This document shows, in pieces, positions 1 through 29,330 of a stretch of DNA of 54,829 bases. The DNA is from Hirudo medicinalis (Eukaryota; Annelida; Clitellata; Hirudinida; Hirudinidae), in assembly GCA_011800805.1 (NCBI GenBank), contig MPNW01000343.1:44710-99538 (forward strand), read 5' to 3'. Each line of letters starts with the position of its first letter. Position 1 is the first letter of the stretch. The notes under the pieces are model-generated. The model was not told the DNA's origin, ran no database searches, and was given only the letters and a program-made list of their open reading frames with translations. The translations under genes were made by a program, and so were the position numbers.

Positions 1-78
1 GTGAGTGAGTGAGTGAGTGAGTGAGTGAGTGAGTGAGTGAGTGAGTGAGTGAGTGAGTGAGTGAGTGAGTGAGTGAGT
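1..78. repeat. (GTGA)n tetranucleotide microsatellite
   Basis: About 19 uninterrupted GTGA units open the window and end at a TTATGATG boundary. The complementary tract (TCAC)n occurs at about 11026–11072. The left edge is cut by the window, so the full length is unknown. Confidence 0.97.
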
Positions 79-668
79 TATGATGAATGGGGGCTGATAA
101 GAGCTGACAAATTTCTGCAAACCATGATTTCCGACATCGACGCAAATTCTTGATAACCTTTGGACTCTTCACATTGTAACTTCATGACTCACAACAAATA
201 CGACAAGCATTGTAATTAGGCTCATTAATTCAAAATTAGTAACGTTGTGGTGGAGGACTATAATTATTACAAATTATCTCACAGAACGTTGGGATCGTTG
301 TAAGTCGTGGTTTCGAAATTATTTTCAGAATGAATATTTCCGTGTTTTGACGACCAACGTGCGTGCATAACAAGGTGCGCAGAATACAGAGGCACGTTCA
401 TTTAAAAACAGCTCTCAAGTTTTGCCTGCCTGTCGCACAACTGAATACCTGAGTAAAGAAATTTGTGTCGTGAACGCCAACAAACACGAGGCGACCAAGT
501 TTTTTACTGCAATTATTTGCACCTGAATTTGCAATTGAAAGGTCGAGAAAGTTTCGTTGTCGTTGTTTGTTTACAAAACAATGTTTTGTAAAAGCCAGTT
601 GATGAATGTTGCTGCTCATTTATTTGCAGATACAAAGTCAAACTATCGGAAGCCTGTTCGCATTTGTC
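79..668 (+). other. Upstream region and 5' UTR of the protocadherin gene
   Basis: No convincing coding sequence. A good splice acceptor (TTTATTTGCAG ending at 629) lies 39 bases before the chosen start codon, so the coding exon probably begins near 630 and a non-coding 5' exon lies further upstream. An in-frame ATG at 606 would fall before this acceptor and is therefore disfavoured. I saw no clear TATA box or other core promoter. Confidence 0.5.
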
Positions 669-3600
669 ATGGATGTCAATGTTAGTGGTCGCATGCCACA
701 ATTACTATTCGTCGTTCTTTTGTTAACCTCGGCTCGTTTCGTCGTCTCCTTAAGCTTCTCTGTGAAGGAAAACTCCCACGAAAGCACGTTGATTGCCGAC
801 TTGCCGAATGAGTTCAAGCTCGGTGTTCCTGACCATCAAATTCCCAATCTCAGTTTCACTATTTCGAGTCCTCATCAGAAGTACTTTAGTATCTCGAACA
901 ATGCCGAGTTGAGGTGCTCTGGCATTCCTCTGGATCGAGAAGAGTTGTGCCACGGTTCAGGACCGTGTGTGTTGAAGCTGAGAATCACTCTCGTCAGTCC
1001 GAAGCAATATTTTCAAATCATCGAAGTCAATGTCGAAGTTCTCGACGAAAACGACAACGAGCCCATCTTCAACTCCGCCATTTTCAATCTCAACATTTCG
1101 GAGAACGTTCAGACAGGAAGCTTGTACAACCTGCCTCTGGCAACCGACAGAGATGTCGGCTCAAATGACATTAAAACATTCGAAATCGACGAAGAGGATG
1201 CCACTGGCCTACCATTCGAATTGCAGACACACAGCAGAATGAAAAAGCAAGTCATGTTGAGAGTTAAGAACGAACTCGACAGGGAAAAAATCGCCTTTTA
1301 TCAGTTCAAGGTCAAGGCCATCGACGGGGGACAACCTGAACCTAAAACAGGAACTTTGACGGTCAACGTGAATGTGATGGACGTGAATGACAACCATCCG
1401 ATATTTGAGAAGTCCTTGTATCAGGTAACTGTAGATGAAGATTTTCGTCTCGATGACGTTATCCTTAGCGTAAAGGCCACTGACGCCGATGAAGGACCGA
1501 ATGGGGAGATCAGATATGAGATTGTTCCTGGCCAGTGGGAGGCAGAAAGTACGTTCCAAATGGATGAAAGCACTGGTGAACTGAGACTCATCGACTCATT
1601 GGATCATTCCAGAAACTCAAACTATTCCATAGAAATTGCGGCAACAGATTTAAGTCAAGAAGGTTTCACAAGCTATTCAAGGATAGATATTGCTGTTAAC
1701 GACATCAACAACAATGCACCTCAGTTGTCTATCAATCCTCTGACGCAAGATGGACATGCGGAAATTCATGAAAACGTCAAGAGCGGTACTTTTGTTTTCC
1801 ATCTGCACGCAAAGGATGCCGACAGCGGAGACAATGGTAGAGCTAACTGTTCCGTGGTGTCATCGTTCCCAGAAAATGTTTTTGCTCTGAATCCCACCTC
1901 AGGGCAGAACGAGTTTACTTTGACAACAGCAGTTGAAATTATCGACAGGGAAACAACCCCTTCCTACCAATTGACCATTCGCTGCGAAGATTTTGGCTCA
2001 CCTGTGTTGAGTTCGACCGCCGACGTTGTCATCAAGGTGTTAGATGTTGACGATAACCCGCCATTTTTTGAGAAGCCCCTCTACGTGGTGGATATAGAGG
2101 AAAACAACCAGGTCGATCAAGTTCTACTCCAAGTGAGGGCGGATGATCTGGATTCTGACATCAACGCCTCGATGAGATTCCATCTTTCTCCCGGCAGTCA
2201 CAAGGAGATGGAAGGACTGATAAAGGTTGATGAAAGCACCGGTGTAATAACCGCTCTTCAGTCGTTCGATTACGAAGCTCAGCAAGAATACCGTTTCACT
2301 GTTGTGGTGGAAAACACATGTCAGACCTGCCAACATCTTGAAGGGTCCCCAACTACCAGCTCGACAGACGTGTTGTTAAAAATAATCGACAAGAACGATA
2401 ACGCGCCAGATTTTTCGAGAAGGTTTTATCAATTCGAAATCCCGGAAAATTCTCCATTCTCCACGGAAGTGGGATCTCTAAGAGCCACGGACAAAGATTC
2501 CGAACCATTCAATGGTTTTACATTCCACATTGAAGAACATCCTTCCTCGTTGATTCCTTTCCATGTGGATCCAGTAACCGGTAAAATAACAACCACCAAA
2601 AGTCTGGACAGAGAGATCACAGCTTCTTACAACTTCACCGTCACAGCCGTTGACTCAAACGACCCTAACCTTTCTTCCTCTGCTCCTGTGGAGATCACCA
2701 TAATCGATCTCAACGATAACAGTCCAATATTCCTCGCTGATTGCCAACATTCCAAGACGGATTTGGGAGCGGTGGAGACTGAGACTGTGGAAGTTTGTCG
2801 CTTTGTGGCAAAAGATCCCGACGAAGGCGCCAACGGAGAAGTGAAGTACTCGCTTGTGAGAGAAGTTCCTCACAAGATCTTCAACATTAGCGCGGATGGA
2901 ATTTTATACCTCCAGACGTACAGCCTCATCGATGCTCCAAAAGAACTTTTCGTCAATTCCACAGCCATTTTAAATGTCACAGTCCTGGCCAAAGACAATG
3001 GAACTCCTCAGCATTTAAGCGTTCTTAAGACGACAGCAGAAATCAATTTGCTTCCCGTGTTCTCAATGCAGGCTCTCAGAGAGAGGCGCGATGGTTACTT
3101 TGCAGGTCGTTTAGACAGAATCCTTGCACTATGTGGTGGCATCTTTGGAGGTCTGGTGCTATTGGCAATTCTGGTGGCTATATGCTGCGTCTACAGAAAG
3201 AAAAAGATGCAGGCCAGATCATTACCTCACTTCAAAATTCAGGTGAAGCGGCCACTGAGCATTCCAAAGGATCCCAATATCAGCAGTGAAGGCATGGAAG
3301 ATAGTGCCGATGAGACTGATAATTTGAAATCAACGAACGACAACAATAGCAACAACAATAAAATTCCCATCCACCTTCCGAACAAGAAATTCTACGACGA
3401 GGATGAGAGCGGACAAACCCTGAAATATGATTTTTCCGATATGCCAAACTCATCGTTGGCCAAGAAAAAAGGTAAAAACGGAGACAGTAACCCATTCTTC
3501 AGTCTGTCTAGGAAAAGGGTAGGTTCACAGCCTTCGAATTGTTTTCTAGGGCAATTATGTAATTCTAATTGCAACATCTGGCTTTCTTTAACATGTTCTA

Positions 3601-4021
3601 TTTCTAAAACGATTCTTTCATCTAACAGAAAGGCTCAATAGGAGACAAAAACCAGGACAAAAAGGATGTCATTTACAAACCATCAGCCGATCCACCGAAG
3701 AAACAGCCGATTTTCTTCAAGCCTCAGATTTCCTCGGATGAGCATTACGTGGTTAGAAAAGGGTCGGAAAAAGATCTACCATCTGCTCCGTCGCCAATCT
3801 TCAATCAAGGTTCGAAAGTGAATGTTAACATCTGGGAAGGATCGCCACTCAACAGAGAGGATCAGCTAGATTCAAGCTTCTACAGGCACAGCACAAGTCC
3901 AGCAGCCGAAGAAAATTATCCATACTCGAATGTGTCAACATTCTTTGATCAAAATCACGCGAAAAAGCCTGCCTATCAAAACGCAACCACGAAAACAGAT
4001 CCCAGTAACATCTACTACTGA
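669..4021 (+). CDS. Protocadherin-like protein (7 EC repeats)
   Basis: Calcium-dependent adhesion protein of the plasma membrane. Exon 669–3518 and exon 3629–4021 are joined across a 110-bp phase-0 intron (AGG|GTAGGT ... CTAACAG|AAA), giving 1,080 residues. A hydrophobic signal peptide follows the start (PQLLFVVLLLTSARFVVS). Seven cadherin repeats are delimited by the calcium-linker motifs DENDN (about residue 125), DVNDN (240), DINNN (346), DVDDN (461), DKNDN (576) and DLNDN (682), with conserved DADEG, LDRE and A-D-G motifs. One membrane helix (about 817–841) is followed by RKKK and a 240-residue tail. Seven repeats coded mainly by one exon fit delta-type protocadherins, and absence of laminin-G and EGF modules argues against Fat, Dachsous or Celsr. 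The tail has no motif I can assign to a specific subfamily, so I give no symbol. Confidence 0.93.
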
Positions 4022-4416
4022 TGCGACACATGCGTTTTTATGTCGTTATTTTATTGTTAATGTTAGTGATCTTGCCTCTAGATGATTGTGCACGCAATTT
4101 TTTATGTGAACATTCCTCGTTTCATGATATCTCGACCCACTTTCAAACATTGTTTACGAGTGGACGACGAGTCCCTCGAGATGATTCTGGTGTTTACCTC
4201 GAATCAGATGATGATTCCAGTGTTTACATTAAGTTTTTATCTAATGTGTCTGTCAATTGCTTCTCTGTTGCCCGTACGCATCAGAATAAATCCCAGGCTC
4301 CCAAGGCACTCAGACTGATTCAAGTGCCTGCACACAACCCGTATTTTATAACCAACCAAATGCTTTTTGTTCCAGCAAGCAATTTTGTTTTTTCTCAGTA
4401 TCGTCCCTTTGTGTGA
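4021..4416 (+). other. Protocadherin 3' UTR containing a 131-codon ORF
   Basis: The stop TGA overlaps an ATG (TGATG), which opens a second reading frame of 131 codons ending 14 bases before a poly(A) signal. Its N-terminus is strongly hydrophobic (residues 5–18, like a signal peptide), then polar. I recognise no family. It may simply be a chance ORF in the 3' UTR. Confidence 0.3.
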
Positions 4417-4429
4417 ATATTTTTTTATA

Positions 4430-4435
4430 AATAAA
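4430..4435 (+). terminator. Poly(A) signal AATAAA, protocadherin
   Basis: First AATAAA after the stop codon, about 410 bases downstream. A second match near 4842 could be an alternative. Confidence 0.6.
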
Positions 4436-4439
4436 TGAG

Positions 4440-5235
4440 TCAAACCAAGGCTTCAGTTGAAAATTTTACCTAGAAGCTGCAACTACCAATTAAGAAACAA
4501 AGCATCAAAGAGCATAGAAATTTGAAAGCCTCTTTGAAGCTCCCAAGACAAAAGTTTATCTATTGCAGAAACGAACAAATGAGACGGTCAGATGTGGGAT
4601 AAACTCGAGGAACTCGTGCCAACCCTCATCTGCACAACACGATAACTGACCTAACATTCACACCTAACTAATATTTTAAAGAGGATCTCGAAACATTAAA
4701 TCACGAAAAATGAAATGTATCTTGGAGAGTTACAAAAGTTATGACGACGGTCGTCAAAAACGAAAATTTCTAGAAACTTCCGAAGAATGCGACTGCCCAC
4801 CAGACAGATAAGAGCTCTTCACTCGGGACCCCCTCTCTGTAAATAAATGAATCATTTTAATGGAGTCCGTTAATCACAACTCGCTAATATTCGTCCTTAA
4901 AGTCCAAAGCTACGACATTGTAATTTACTAGTCATAAAATCATTAATCATGATTAAGATTTATTCATTGTATGAATTGCATCCCAAGATTGGCACAAATT
5001 CCAGTCAGTCAATTTAAGGAATGCAAGCTCTGTTACAATGTGAGACTATTGAGTAATATTTCCTGGTCTTAAGTATAATTTCATGGAAAATGTGTTGGAC
5101 CAAATGTAAATAAGTCTCAAGAGTTTATAAATACCATGCATATGCAACTCATACATCTACCTCTGAATCATTATGAATGCATCAGCAAGCATGCATTGCA
5201 TTATTGTAGTTTAAACATTGGATGCTGACTAAATA
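4440..5235. other. AT-rich intergenic region
   Basis: No ORF with family resemblance, RNA gene or long repeat seen. It separates the protocadherin 3' end from the convergent small gene on the other strand. Confidence 0.5.
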
Positions 5236-5259
5236 ATTTATTTCTTCATTTTTGATTCG

Positions 5260-6157
5260 TCACAGCGTGAAACACAAAAAAATTCCTATTCCCACCAGCC
5301 CAACATCCAAATAGCTTACACAGATGTAATCAATCTCTTCTTGGCTGATTGGCTTGCGACGGAATCTCAGCGGAAGAGACCATTCCTCGATGCCCGAACC
5401 TTTGGGCCTGCCGGTCGATCCCGAAGATGAGGAGGACGACGCTTGGGGTTGATGCTGCTGCATGGCTGGTTAACCATCATTTGCCAACAGTTACATAAAC
5501 AATCCGTGGTAAAACTATTGCTTTCACAGATTGTTAATTCCCATTATTGTACTTACTTAATATTAATAGAAATGCTCATTATAGTAGTCAAATGCTAGGC
5601 TCCTTAACAAGTACTGAATAAAGTTTATTTCTAAATGAACCACTCGCATTCTGGGTTTCATTCAAAGGAGAAACTATTGACTAAAGCTACACAAAGAAAT
5701 TGAGAAAGCCAGTTTGACAAACGATAATTTATGCCATAAAAATGCTACAAACAAAATTCGCATATAAAAATCATTAGCTCTTAATTAGCCTTTACTTTCG
5801 TTTAGTTTCCGGATCAAAATATGGCATTTCTTCAATTCAAGATTAATTGCCAATATCAGAAGTGCGTTTACTTTATAAAAAATATTAAACTAATTACAAA
5901 ATTAATGAAACCAAAACCGAATATTTACCAGCTCCCAAACGATTAGGAAACTTTATCAGTGGTATGTGCTTTGCGACCTGTGTTACATTTAAAGGCTATA
6001 CATTCAAGCGTAAATTTAAAAAATAAATCTTTATTAAAATAAAGAAATCAATAAACAAGTAGTTAATCATCACTATCGCAAATATTGATAAAACTATGTA
6101 TATAGTCAATAAAAAACTGATGTTCCGGATAACCTTTATGATGCCCGTTGAAGCCAT
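5260..6157 (-). CDS. Possible two-exon gene for a small hydrophobic-tail protein (73 aa)
   Basis: Exon 1 would be 6157–6134: an ATG in good context (AACATGG) and eight codons ending ATAAAG|GTTATC. Exon 2 would be 5457–5260, after an acceptor ATGCAG. The reading frame is a Ser-rich linker, then WSLPLRFRRKPISQEEIDYI, then a 15–19-residue hydrophobic end. The basic-then-acidic motif looks conserved but I cannot place it in a family. An AATAAA on this strand (5242–5237) lies just past the stop, supporting a real 3' end. Alternatives: translation from an ATG at 5463, or a splice at TGT|GTAAGC (about 5325) to an unseen exon. Confidence 0.45.
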
Positions 6158-6635
6158 GTTACCAAAACAAAGACGTAACAGTGATGAAGAGAAAGATCTA
6201 ACTTCGTATAATTTCAATATACTTGACTTAATGAGTTCTGAAATTAAATAAATGTTATAATTACTATGTTTGTAATATATAACTAAATAAAATGTTTTAA
6301 TGTGCGAATTTTAAATTATGGATTTATTATTTATTCCATTTCCGTGGTAGGAACCTATATTTTTTATCATTCCCCTTTGACTTAAACATTCTTCACATAC
6401 TAAACGTTTTTAATTAATGAAAGCTTATTAGGCCTATAAGATAAAAAAAATTCAGATGTTAATGGGAAGGAGCTTGGCCAACCCAGTAAGCTCCCCTAAC
6501 TTTGCTCCAGCTAAAATAAGACGAATTTAATTGCCCTCCTGAGTTATTCAGAAGTCTGTTCGAGCTCGTTCAGTGGCTGTGAAATGTGCCATTAACCAAA
6601 TACGTTTATCATCATCTTGCAAACTTGAAATAATG
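6158..6635. other. Intergenic region and 3' UTR of the DUF2961 gene
   Basis: AT-rich. Two overlapping AATAAA matches on the minus strand (TTTATT at 6323–6328 and 6330–6335) lie about 300 bases past the stop of the DUF2961 gene and are candidate poly(A) signals. Nothing else recognised. Confidence 0.4.
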
Positions 6636-9071
6636 TTATTGCAAACGTCCTTTTTGAACACGTATGATAAACTCTTTCAACTTTAAATCATGTACATCAC
6701 CGAAAATCACAAAGTTCATAAGAAATATCATGCCACTGACTAAAACTGTAATTCTGAAATCAGCTAGGTGATTATCATCTCCATATTGTTTATTACTAAA
6801 ATCAGGAAGCCATACTTCCATAGATTCATCTCTTAAAGAGTACTTAGAAGTGGTTGGGCCCATGGGAAACGTCCACAGCCCGAGGTCAACGTTGTTCAAC
6901 TCAACACGACACAAGTCATTCCACTGGAATGGATGCATGTGAAATGTTCTCTTTAATACTAGCTTGGGATTAGGTGAGGCTGGAAGTAGAAATCTGAATT
7001 TTAAGATAGAGCCACTTTGAAACGACATTCCACAGGTTAGATTGGAGGGCTGATTTGACAAGACATTAGCCATAAAATGGACAGACTCCAAGGAAAACAA
7101 AGTGCCATTGTGAGATGATCTGAACTTGTGATGAAACTTGGATAATTCATCACACAAAATTATTTTGTCGCAAATTTTGGCAGGGCGAGGATGAGTTTTG
7201 TAATAGAACAGGGCTAAGTAGCTGAAGACAGTTTTTTTATTATACATTTTCTCCCTGTAACTTTCGAAAGATATATTCTCAGCTTTGGAAGTGTAGAGGA
7301 TTTTATGAGTACCCTCCATTATAAATTCCAATGACTCATCAAAAGGAATTGGATCTAAGAGATGTTGACGGTAGCAGATCCAAGTATTACCATTACTTCG
7401 ACTTGTTAGAGCCAAAGGAACACCCACAAATGAGTAACTTGTGTTAGCAGCACCAGCAAAACCATGGGCATAACTGAAATAATCTTCCAATCCTGTTCCC
7501 CTGACTTTGGGAGTGTTGAGGCCATCAATGTAGACCAAAGGATCTGCTTGCAAGGCTGCCCATCTCTCTATGAGAGACCCTTCGAGATTTGGTCTCAAGT
7601 TGTGGACTTCAACCCCAACTCCTACCAAGTGACCCCAACCTCCATCTGCCTCAACCACTGTGCGCCTTTTGTCAGTTTGACCAGAATGAAATACTTGTGA
7701 GATGTGCAGGTGACCAGTGTGGATAAGATCGTAGAAATTTGTCGATTCACTCAGTTGATAGCAGACCATTTTGGTTTGATCTTCTTGCTGTTTCAAAGAA
7801 TAAGGGGAATATTTCAACTTGATCTGAGCACTCTTCCAAAATGGCATGGGGAGATACAAATATCCAACATTCAACAGTTTATTCCTTGTGAACTGACCTT
7901 CCAAACCAAAATGGCAGTTTCTGTTCATTCTTCCATAACCAGCACCTCTGAAGTCATTTGGAAGACCTTGAGATATGAACAGAGATTCAATGGAAGCATT
8001 TACTTGTGGTGAAAGAGCTCCATCATAACTGGCAGTTAAAAAAATGCCACCCCAATTTTGTACTACCTTTTCATTTTTCATGTGGAGAACAGTCATCAAC
8101 ATGGATGTGATGATACCTGAATGCTCATCTGCCTCGTACAATGTCAACTCTTTGTTTGGTTTCAGAGGGGCACAAAATAAATTGCAACCAAGATCAGATT
8201 GGGGACCATTTGAAATGGGATCTTGCAAAAGTTTGGCTAAAATTTCGAGATCTTCAACGTTTTCTTTGTTGATGCTAGTTGTTGAATCTTGCAGACCTAA
8301 TGGAACCTTCATGTAAGATATGCTTGAATATTGTTTAACAGGACATTTCAGTTCGTTGCTGACACATTCGACCGTCATATTTAATAAATTTGGAGGGTAA
8401 TCGTTATCATCAATGTAATAAACTTTTGCACTTCTGCTGTAACATAGTTGAGTGAAAGCTCCTATGCCCGACAAAGGGTTTATGTTACGAGAGGTAAGTG
8501 GGTGGAAGAAAGGGTAACTTCTTGACATCACAATCTCTTGCAATGTATGTGAAGTAGCCATGTCATCTAGTTCAATGACAATTTTTAAATTGTCCATGTC
8601 ATCAACAGTGAGGCTGTCAATTTTATCTGGAAAGCTGGAAAATGGAGGCAGGACGTAAATCCGATATAAGCATCCACAGCCATAGTCTTCAAATAATTTT
8701 ACAGTACTTTTTTCGTATGACAAATGAAACGAAAAGTCTGGAGAAAGCGGATTTGCAGTGTCAGGATTAGAGCTGGTCATTTCAGAAAATGTTACATGCC
8801 TCTTCCTGTTTGGTAAATGAATCAAATGATACCTCTTAGCAAAGTAGCTTCGACGGTCTATCATGCTTGATAATCCATAAATCTCCAAAGAATAACTCTC
8901 GGTCTGCCTCTGCAAGGAGATATCAATGTCCACTTTCCACGATTTATATAATTCCAACAATTTAGTCCTTCGTGGATAATTGTAATATAAAAAACACACG
9001 AGAAATATAAGGATAACATGTTTTCTAAAAAAGTAGCACTTTCTACAAAAAATAATAAACAAATTCTTCAT
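6636..9071 (-). CDS. Membrane-anchored DUF2961 (GH172-like) protein, single exon
   Basis: 811 codons without an intron. The DUF2961 family includes bacterial GH172 glycosidases acting on fructofuranose- or arabinofuranose-type linkages; the substrate here is unknown. Family marks: the N-terminal block SSMIDRRSYFAKRYH (about residues 68–82), EADGGWGHLVGVGVEV (474–489), and the signature DG...P..RGTGLEDYFSYAHGF (516–538). The acidic pair in GTG.EDYF belongs to the presumed active site. Unlike secreted bacterial members it has a membrane segment at residues 17–31 after a basic start (type II anchor or uncleaved signal) and a second hydrophobic stretch near the C-terminus, so the domain is probably lumenal or extracellular. 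The ORF is fully open with no sign of decay. Lack of introns amid intron-rich neighbours suggests retrocopying or old horizontal transfer, which is inference. Confidence 0.82.
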   Translation of the reverse strand: MKNLFIIFCRKCYFFRKHVILIFLVCFLYYNYPRRTKLLELYKSWKVDIDISLQRQTESYSLEIYGLSSMIDRRSYFAKRYHLIHLPNRKRHVTFSEMTSSNPDTANPLSPDFSFHLSYEKSTVKLFEDYGCGCLYRIYVLPPFSSFPDKIDSLTVDDMDNLKIVIELDDMATSHTLQEIVMSRSYPFFHPLTSRNINPLSGIGAFTQLCYSRSAKVYYIDDNDYPPNLLNMTVECVSNELKCPVKQYSSISYMKVPLGLQDSTTSINKENVEDLEILAKLLQDPISNGPQSDLGCNLFCAPLKPNKELTLYEADEHSGIITSMLMTVLHMKNEKVVQNWGGIFLTASYDGALSPQVNASIESLFISQGLPNDFRGAGYGRMNRNCHFGLEGQFTRNKLLNVGYLYLPMPFWKSAQIKLKYSPYSLKQQEDQTKMVCYQLSESTNFYDLIHTGHLHISQVFHSGQTDKRRTVVEADGGWGHLVGVGVEVHNLRPNLEGSLIERWAALQADPLVYIDGLNTPKVRGTGLEDYFSYAHGFAGAANTSYSFVGVPLALTSRSNGNTWICYRQHLLDPIPFDESLEFIMEGTHKILYTSKAENISFESYREKMYNKKTVFSYLALFYYKTHPRPAKICDKIILCDELSKFHHKFRSSHNGTLFSLESVHFMANVLSNQPSNLTCGMSFQSGSILKFRFLLPASPNPKLVLKRTFHMHPFQWNDLCRVELNNVDLGLWTFPMGPTTSKYSLRDESMEVWLPDFSNKQYGDDNHLADFRITVLVSGMIFLMNFVIFGDVHDLKLKEFIIRVQKGRLQ

Positions 9072-9965
9072 TTACAAACGTGCACCGATTAAAACCAAAA
9101 CATTGCAGGTACTAATACAGGTTTAAAACGGACTTCAAAGCTGCCAATTCAAATTAAATTAAAACCGAGCAAACAAAATGTTTTTAAATGTAAATTTTAC
9201 TGATAATTATGCTTAATAATCAGAAAGTTTTACGATTTTTATTAAGATTTGAGCTACAAAAAAAAAATTACTTGACGTTTATTGCTTCGCCTTTAGTTGT
9301 TTGTATTTAACCTTAATTGCTTGCCCTAATCATAAGTTTTTAGAATTTACTATAATAATAAACCTTTTGCTCAACGATATTGTCATAACATTATCATATG
9401 GATTTTGTTGATCAGTAAGAACGGGTTAGTACCGGAAAGCAGATCGAAATAGGGCATTTGATAGAAAGTTAGTTTGATCAGGTATTTGGATTCTGAATAA
9501 TTTACTAGTTTAATTTGTTTTTATAATTATCTGGCCAGATCTTGTCGCGTTCCCCTTACTTGCGCTGCTTGTATTTTTACATTGATTCATGATGCATGCA
9601 CCAAAGTTACAACGTTTTTATTTGTTAACAGTTGAAATCAGTTTTCGATCTTTATTGCTTTTAAAGTGTTTTTATGAGCTGTTGTCATATTTTGTTTAAA
9701 ATGCCGTGGTTATTTAAAAATAGACGGAGTAACTTTAAAAAATTGAAGCTCACTGTTCCAGATTCAAACAAGGGTCTGTTATTGCATTTTGTTGTTGCTA
9801 TTTTGTTTTTATTTTCCTATTTTGTTGCATTGATATGGCAAAATGCTTGAGCCCACATCACATAAAATTCATCTTTATTCAGAGAACAAGCCTTTGCTTC
9901 ACTCCAAAAGTGCTAGCTCCCTGCAGTCTCAATTATCATCATCATCACCATCAATACCTGAGGTC
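9072..9965. promoter_or_regulatory. Head-to-head intergenic region, DUF2961 gene / WDR7
   Basis: About 890 AT-rich bases between two divergent start codons, expected to hold both promoters and 5' UTRs. No clear core motif seen. An in-frame ATG at 9843 would add 41 Ser-rich residues to WDR7; the ATG at 9966 is preferred because MSGSLVIPIAIWG aligns with the start of vertebrate WDR7. Confidence 0.4.
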
Positions 9966-27561
<17,596 letters not shown>

Positions 27562-27592
27562 AGAAGAGGATGATGTTGGCATTCTGTTGATG

Positions 27593-27598
27593 AATAAA
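27593..27598 (+). terminator. Poly(A) signal AATAAA, WDR7
   Basis: First AATAAA after the WDR7 stop codon, 32 bases downstream. A later match near 27836 is an alternative for a longer 3' UTR. Confidence 0.5.
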
Positions 27599-27599
27599 A

Positions 27600-29330
27600 T
27601 GATGACTGTGATGGTGGTGATGATGATGCCTGTGGTGATTGTGATCAGGGAGTTATGCAGGATTTTGTAATTGGGAGGGTGCTAACCAAGAGACAGGGTG
27701 CACCTCCCCCCATTGATAAAGACTTCACCACTGGCCATATATGAATTAATAAGATGATTAATGAGTTTAAAGCTTAAAACATCTAAGACTTAAATGTGAT
27801 CTGTTTTATTTTTTTCTTTCAGTTTCTTTCCTCAAAATAAAAATGGAGAACTTTCCACTTGTGAATGACTCATCTCCTTTTTGTTTTCCAAGGAAAGAAT
27901 CACCACCTCCACCATCATCATCATCATCATCATCGTCATCACAATCATCATGGTCATCATTTACTAGTGGTTCTGGTTATCAGTTCATTTGTTATCCATT
28001 TGTTTGTCAACCTGTAGAGGCTAGTTGACTACATGACAAAGGCATTTATTTATTCATTTATTTATTTATTTATTTATTACATGCACTGACTTTGTGGTAG
28101 ATGTGCATTATCATTACTTACAATTGTCATCAATAATATTATTAGTGACCTAATGATAAAGCTTAGCTTAACGAAGATGGTGATTTTTTTGAGAGCAGTA
28201 AATTGTGAGATGTTTGTTGATACGATATTGCAATTTGTAAATTATGAGATGTTTGTTGATACGATATTGCAATTTGTAAATTATGAGATGTTTGTTGATA
28301 CGATATTGCAATATTGCACTTAAATGTGCTTATCGTAATAATGTTTACACTCAAGACATTAAACATCAATATTGATTAGTTAAGATTTCTTTCCATTTAC
28401 TTAATTCTTGTAGCATGTAATCATTGAAATGATTGTAATGAGTGATGGTGCTAGAACTGATTATCTGGCAAATGGACAATCAAGATTATGGCATTGCAGC
28501 CTGTCTATTCCTCTAAATGACGTCAATTATTTCAACTTCGGTAGCTATCATTATTGCTGGTGAAACGTTCGTGTGCGCACAACTTTTTAATTAAACCGCT
28601 TTGCATTCATTTTGTGCAGTATGTTTAAGCACTGATCAGAATGTCTTGAGGAACATGACATGACTATAATCGCTGTCTATAATGACTTTAACGCTCTAGC
28701 CATGTACAGGTGTATATTAGTATCTGATAGTATACGTTAGCGTAAATGTAAGTCAAATGTTCGATGGAACGCGGTTGGAAATTTGAGGGACTGAAAGGCA
28801 CGGTACAATCAATTTTGAGGTGGTGGGAACTCAATCATCTTTGAAGCGTTTTGTGGTAAAGCTCTTCGAAATCGGGTCGTTCTTTCTGTGGCTGTGCGGT
28901 ATGCCGTGCGTCATCGTTAACTTCGAAAGTGTTGAGTTTTATTTATGAGTTGGTATGTTTTCAAATCTCAAATTATGACTGATTATAACAAAATAAAATG
29001 TTGTTTATCACAAGAGTGGTTTCTAATTAGTGAGCGGTTAATTAATTAATAGGTGATTTATCCAGTTGTCATTGCATAACATAGACGCCTATGTCTGAGG
29101 CAAATTTGGCATGTCGTTAATTTAATTACTTCAACGAGTAAAATTCGTAGACAAACCTAAGACCAAAGTGAAATTTAATTGACGGTAGTAACTTTCATAG
29201 ATTGTAAAGTATTGCTTAGATGATTCCGACAAATAGAACATAAGTCAGCGTTATATAGCTTAATAACCCGCCTACTCAAGTGTTTTAAATGCCGAAATTG
29301 TACTAAGTCGGGAATTTGTAAATCCGAGGA
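27600..29330. other. WDR7 3' flank and intergenic region
   Basis: No family-like ORF. It holds a Ser-rich ORF over a TCA tract (27843–28028, a likely artefact), a TTTA tract near 28047–28078, and the triplicated 39-bp repeat listed separately. Confidence 0.5.
28198..28312. repeat. 39-bp tandem repeat, three copies
   Basis: Unit contains TGAGATGTTTGTTGATACGA followed by TATTGCAATTTGTAAATTA; copies are almost identical, so the expansion is recent. Confidence 0.9.
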
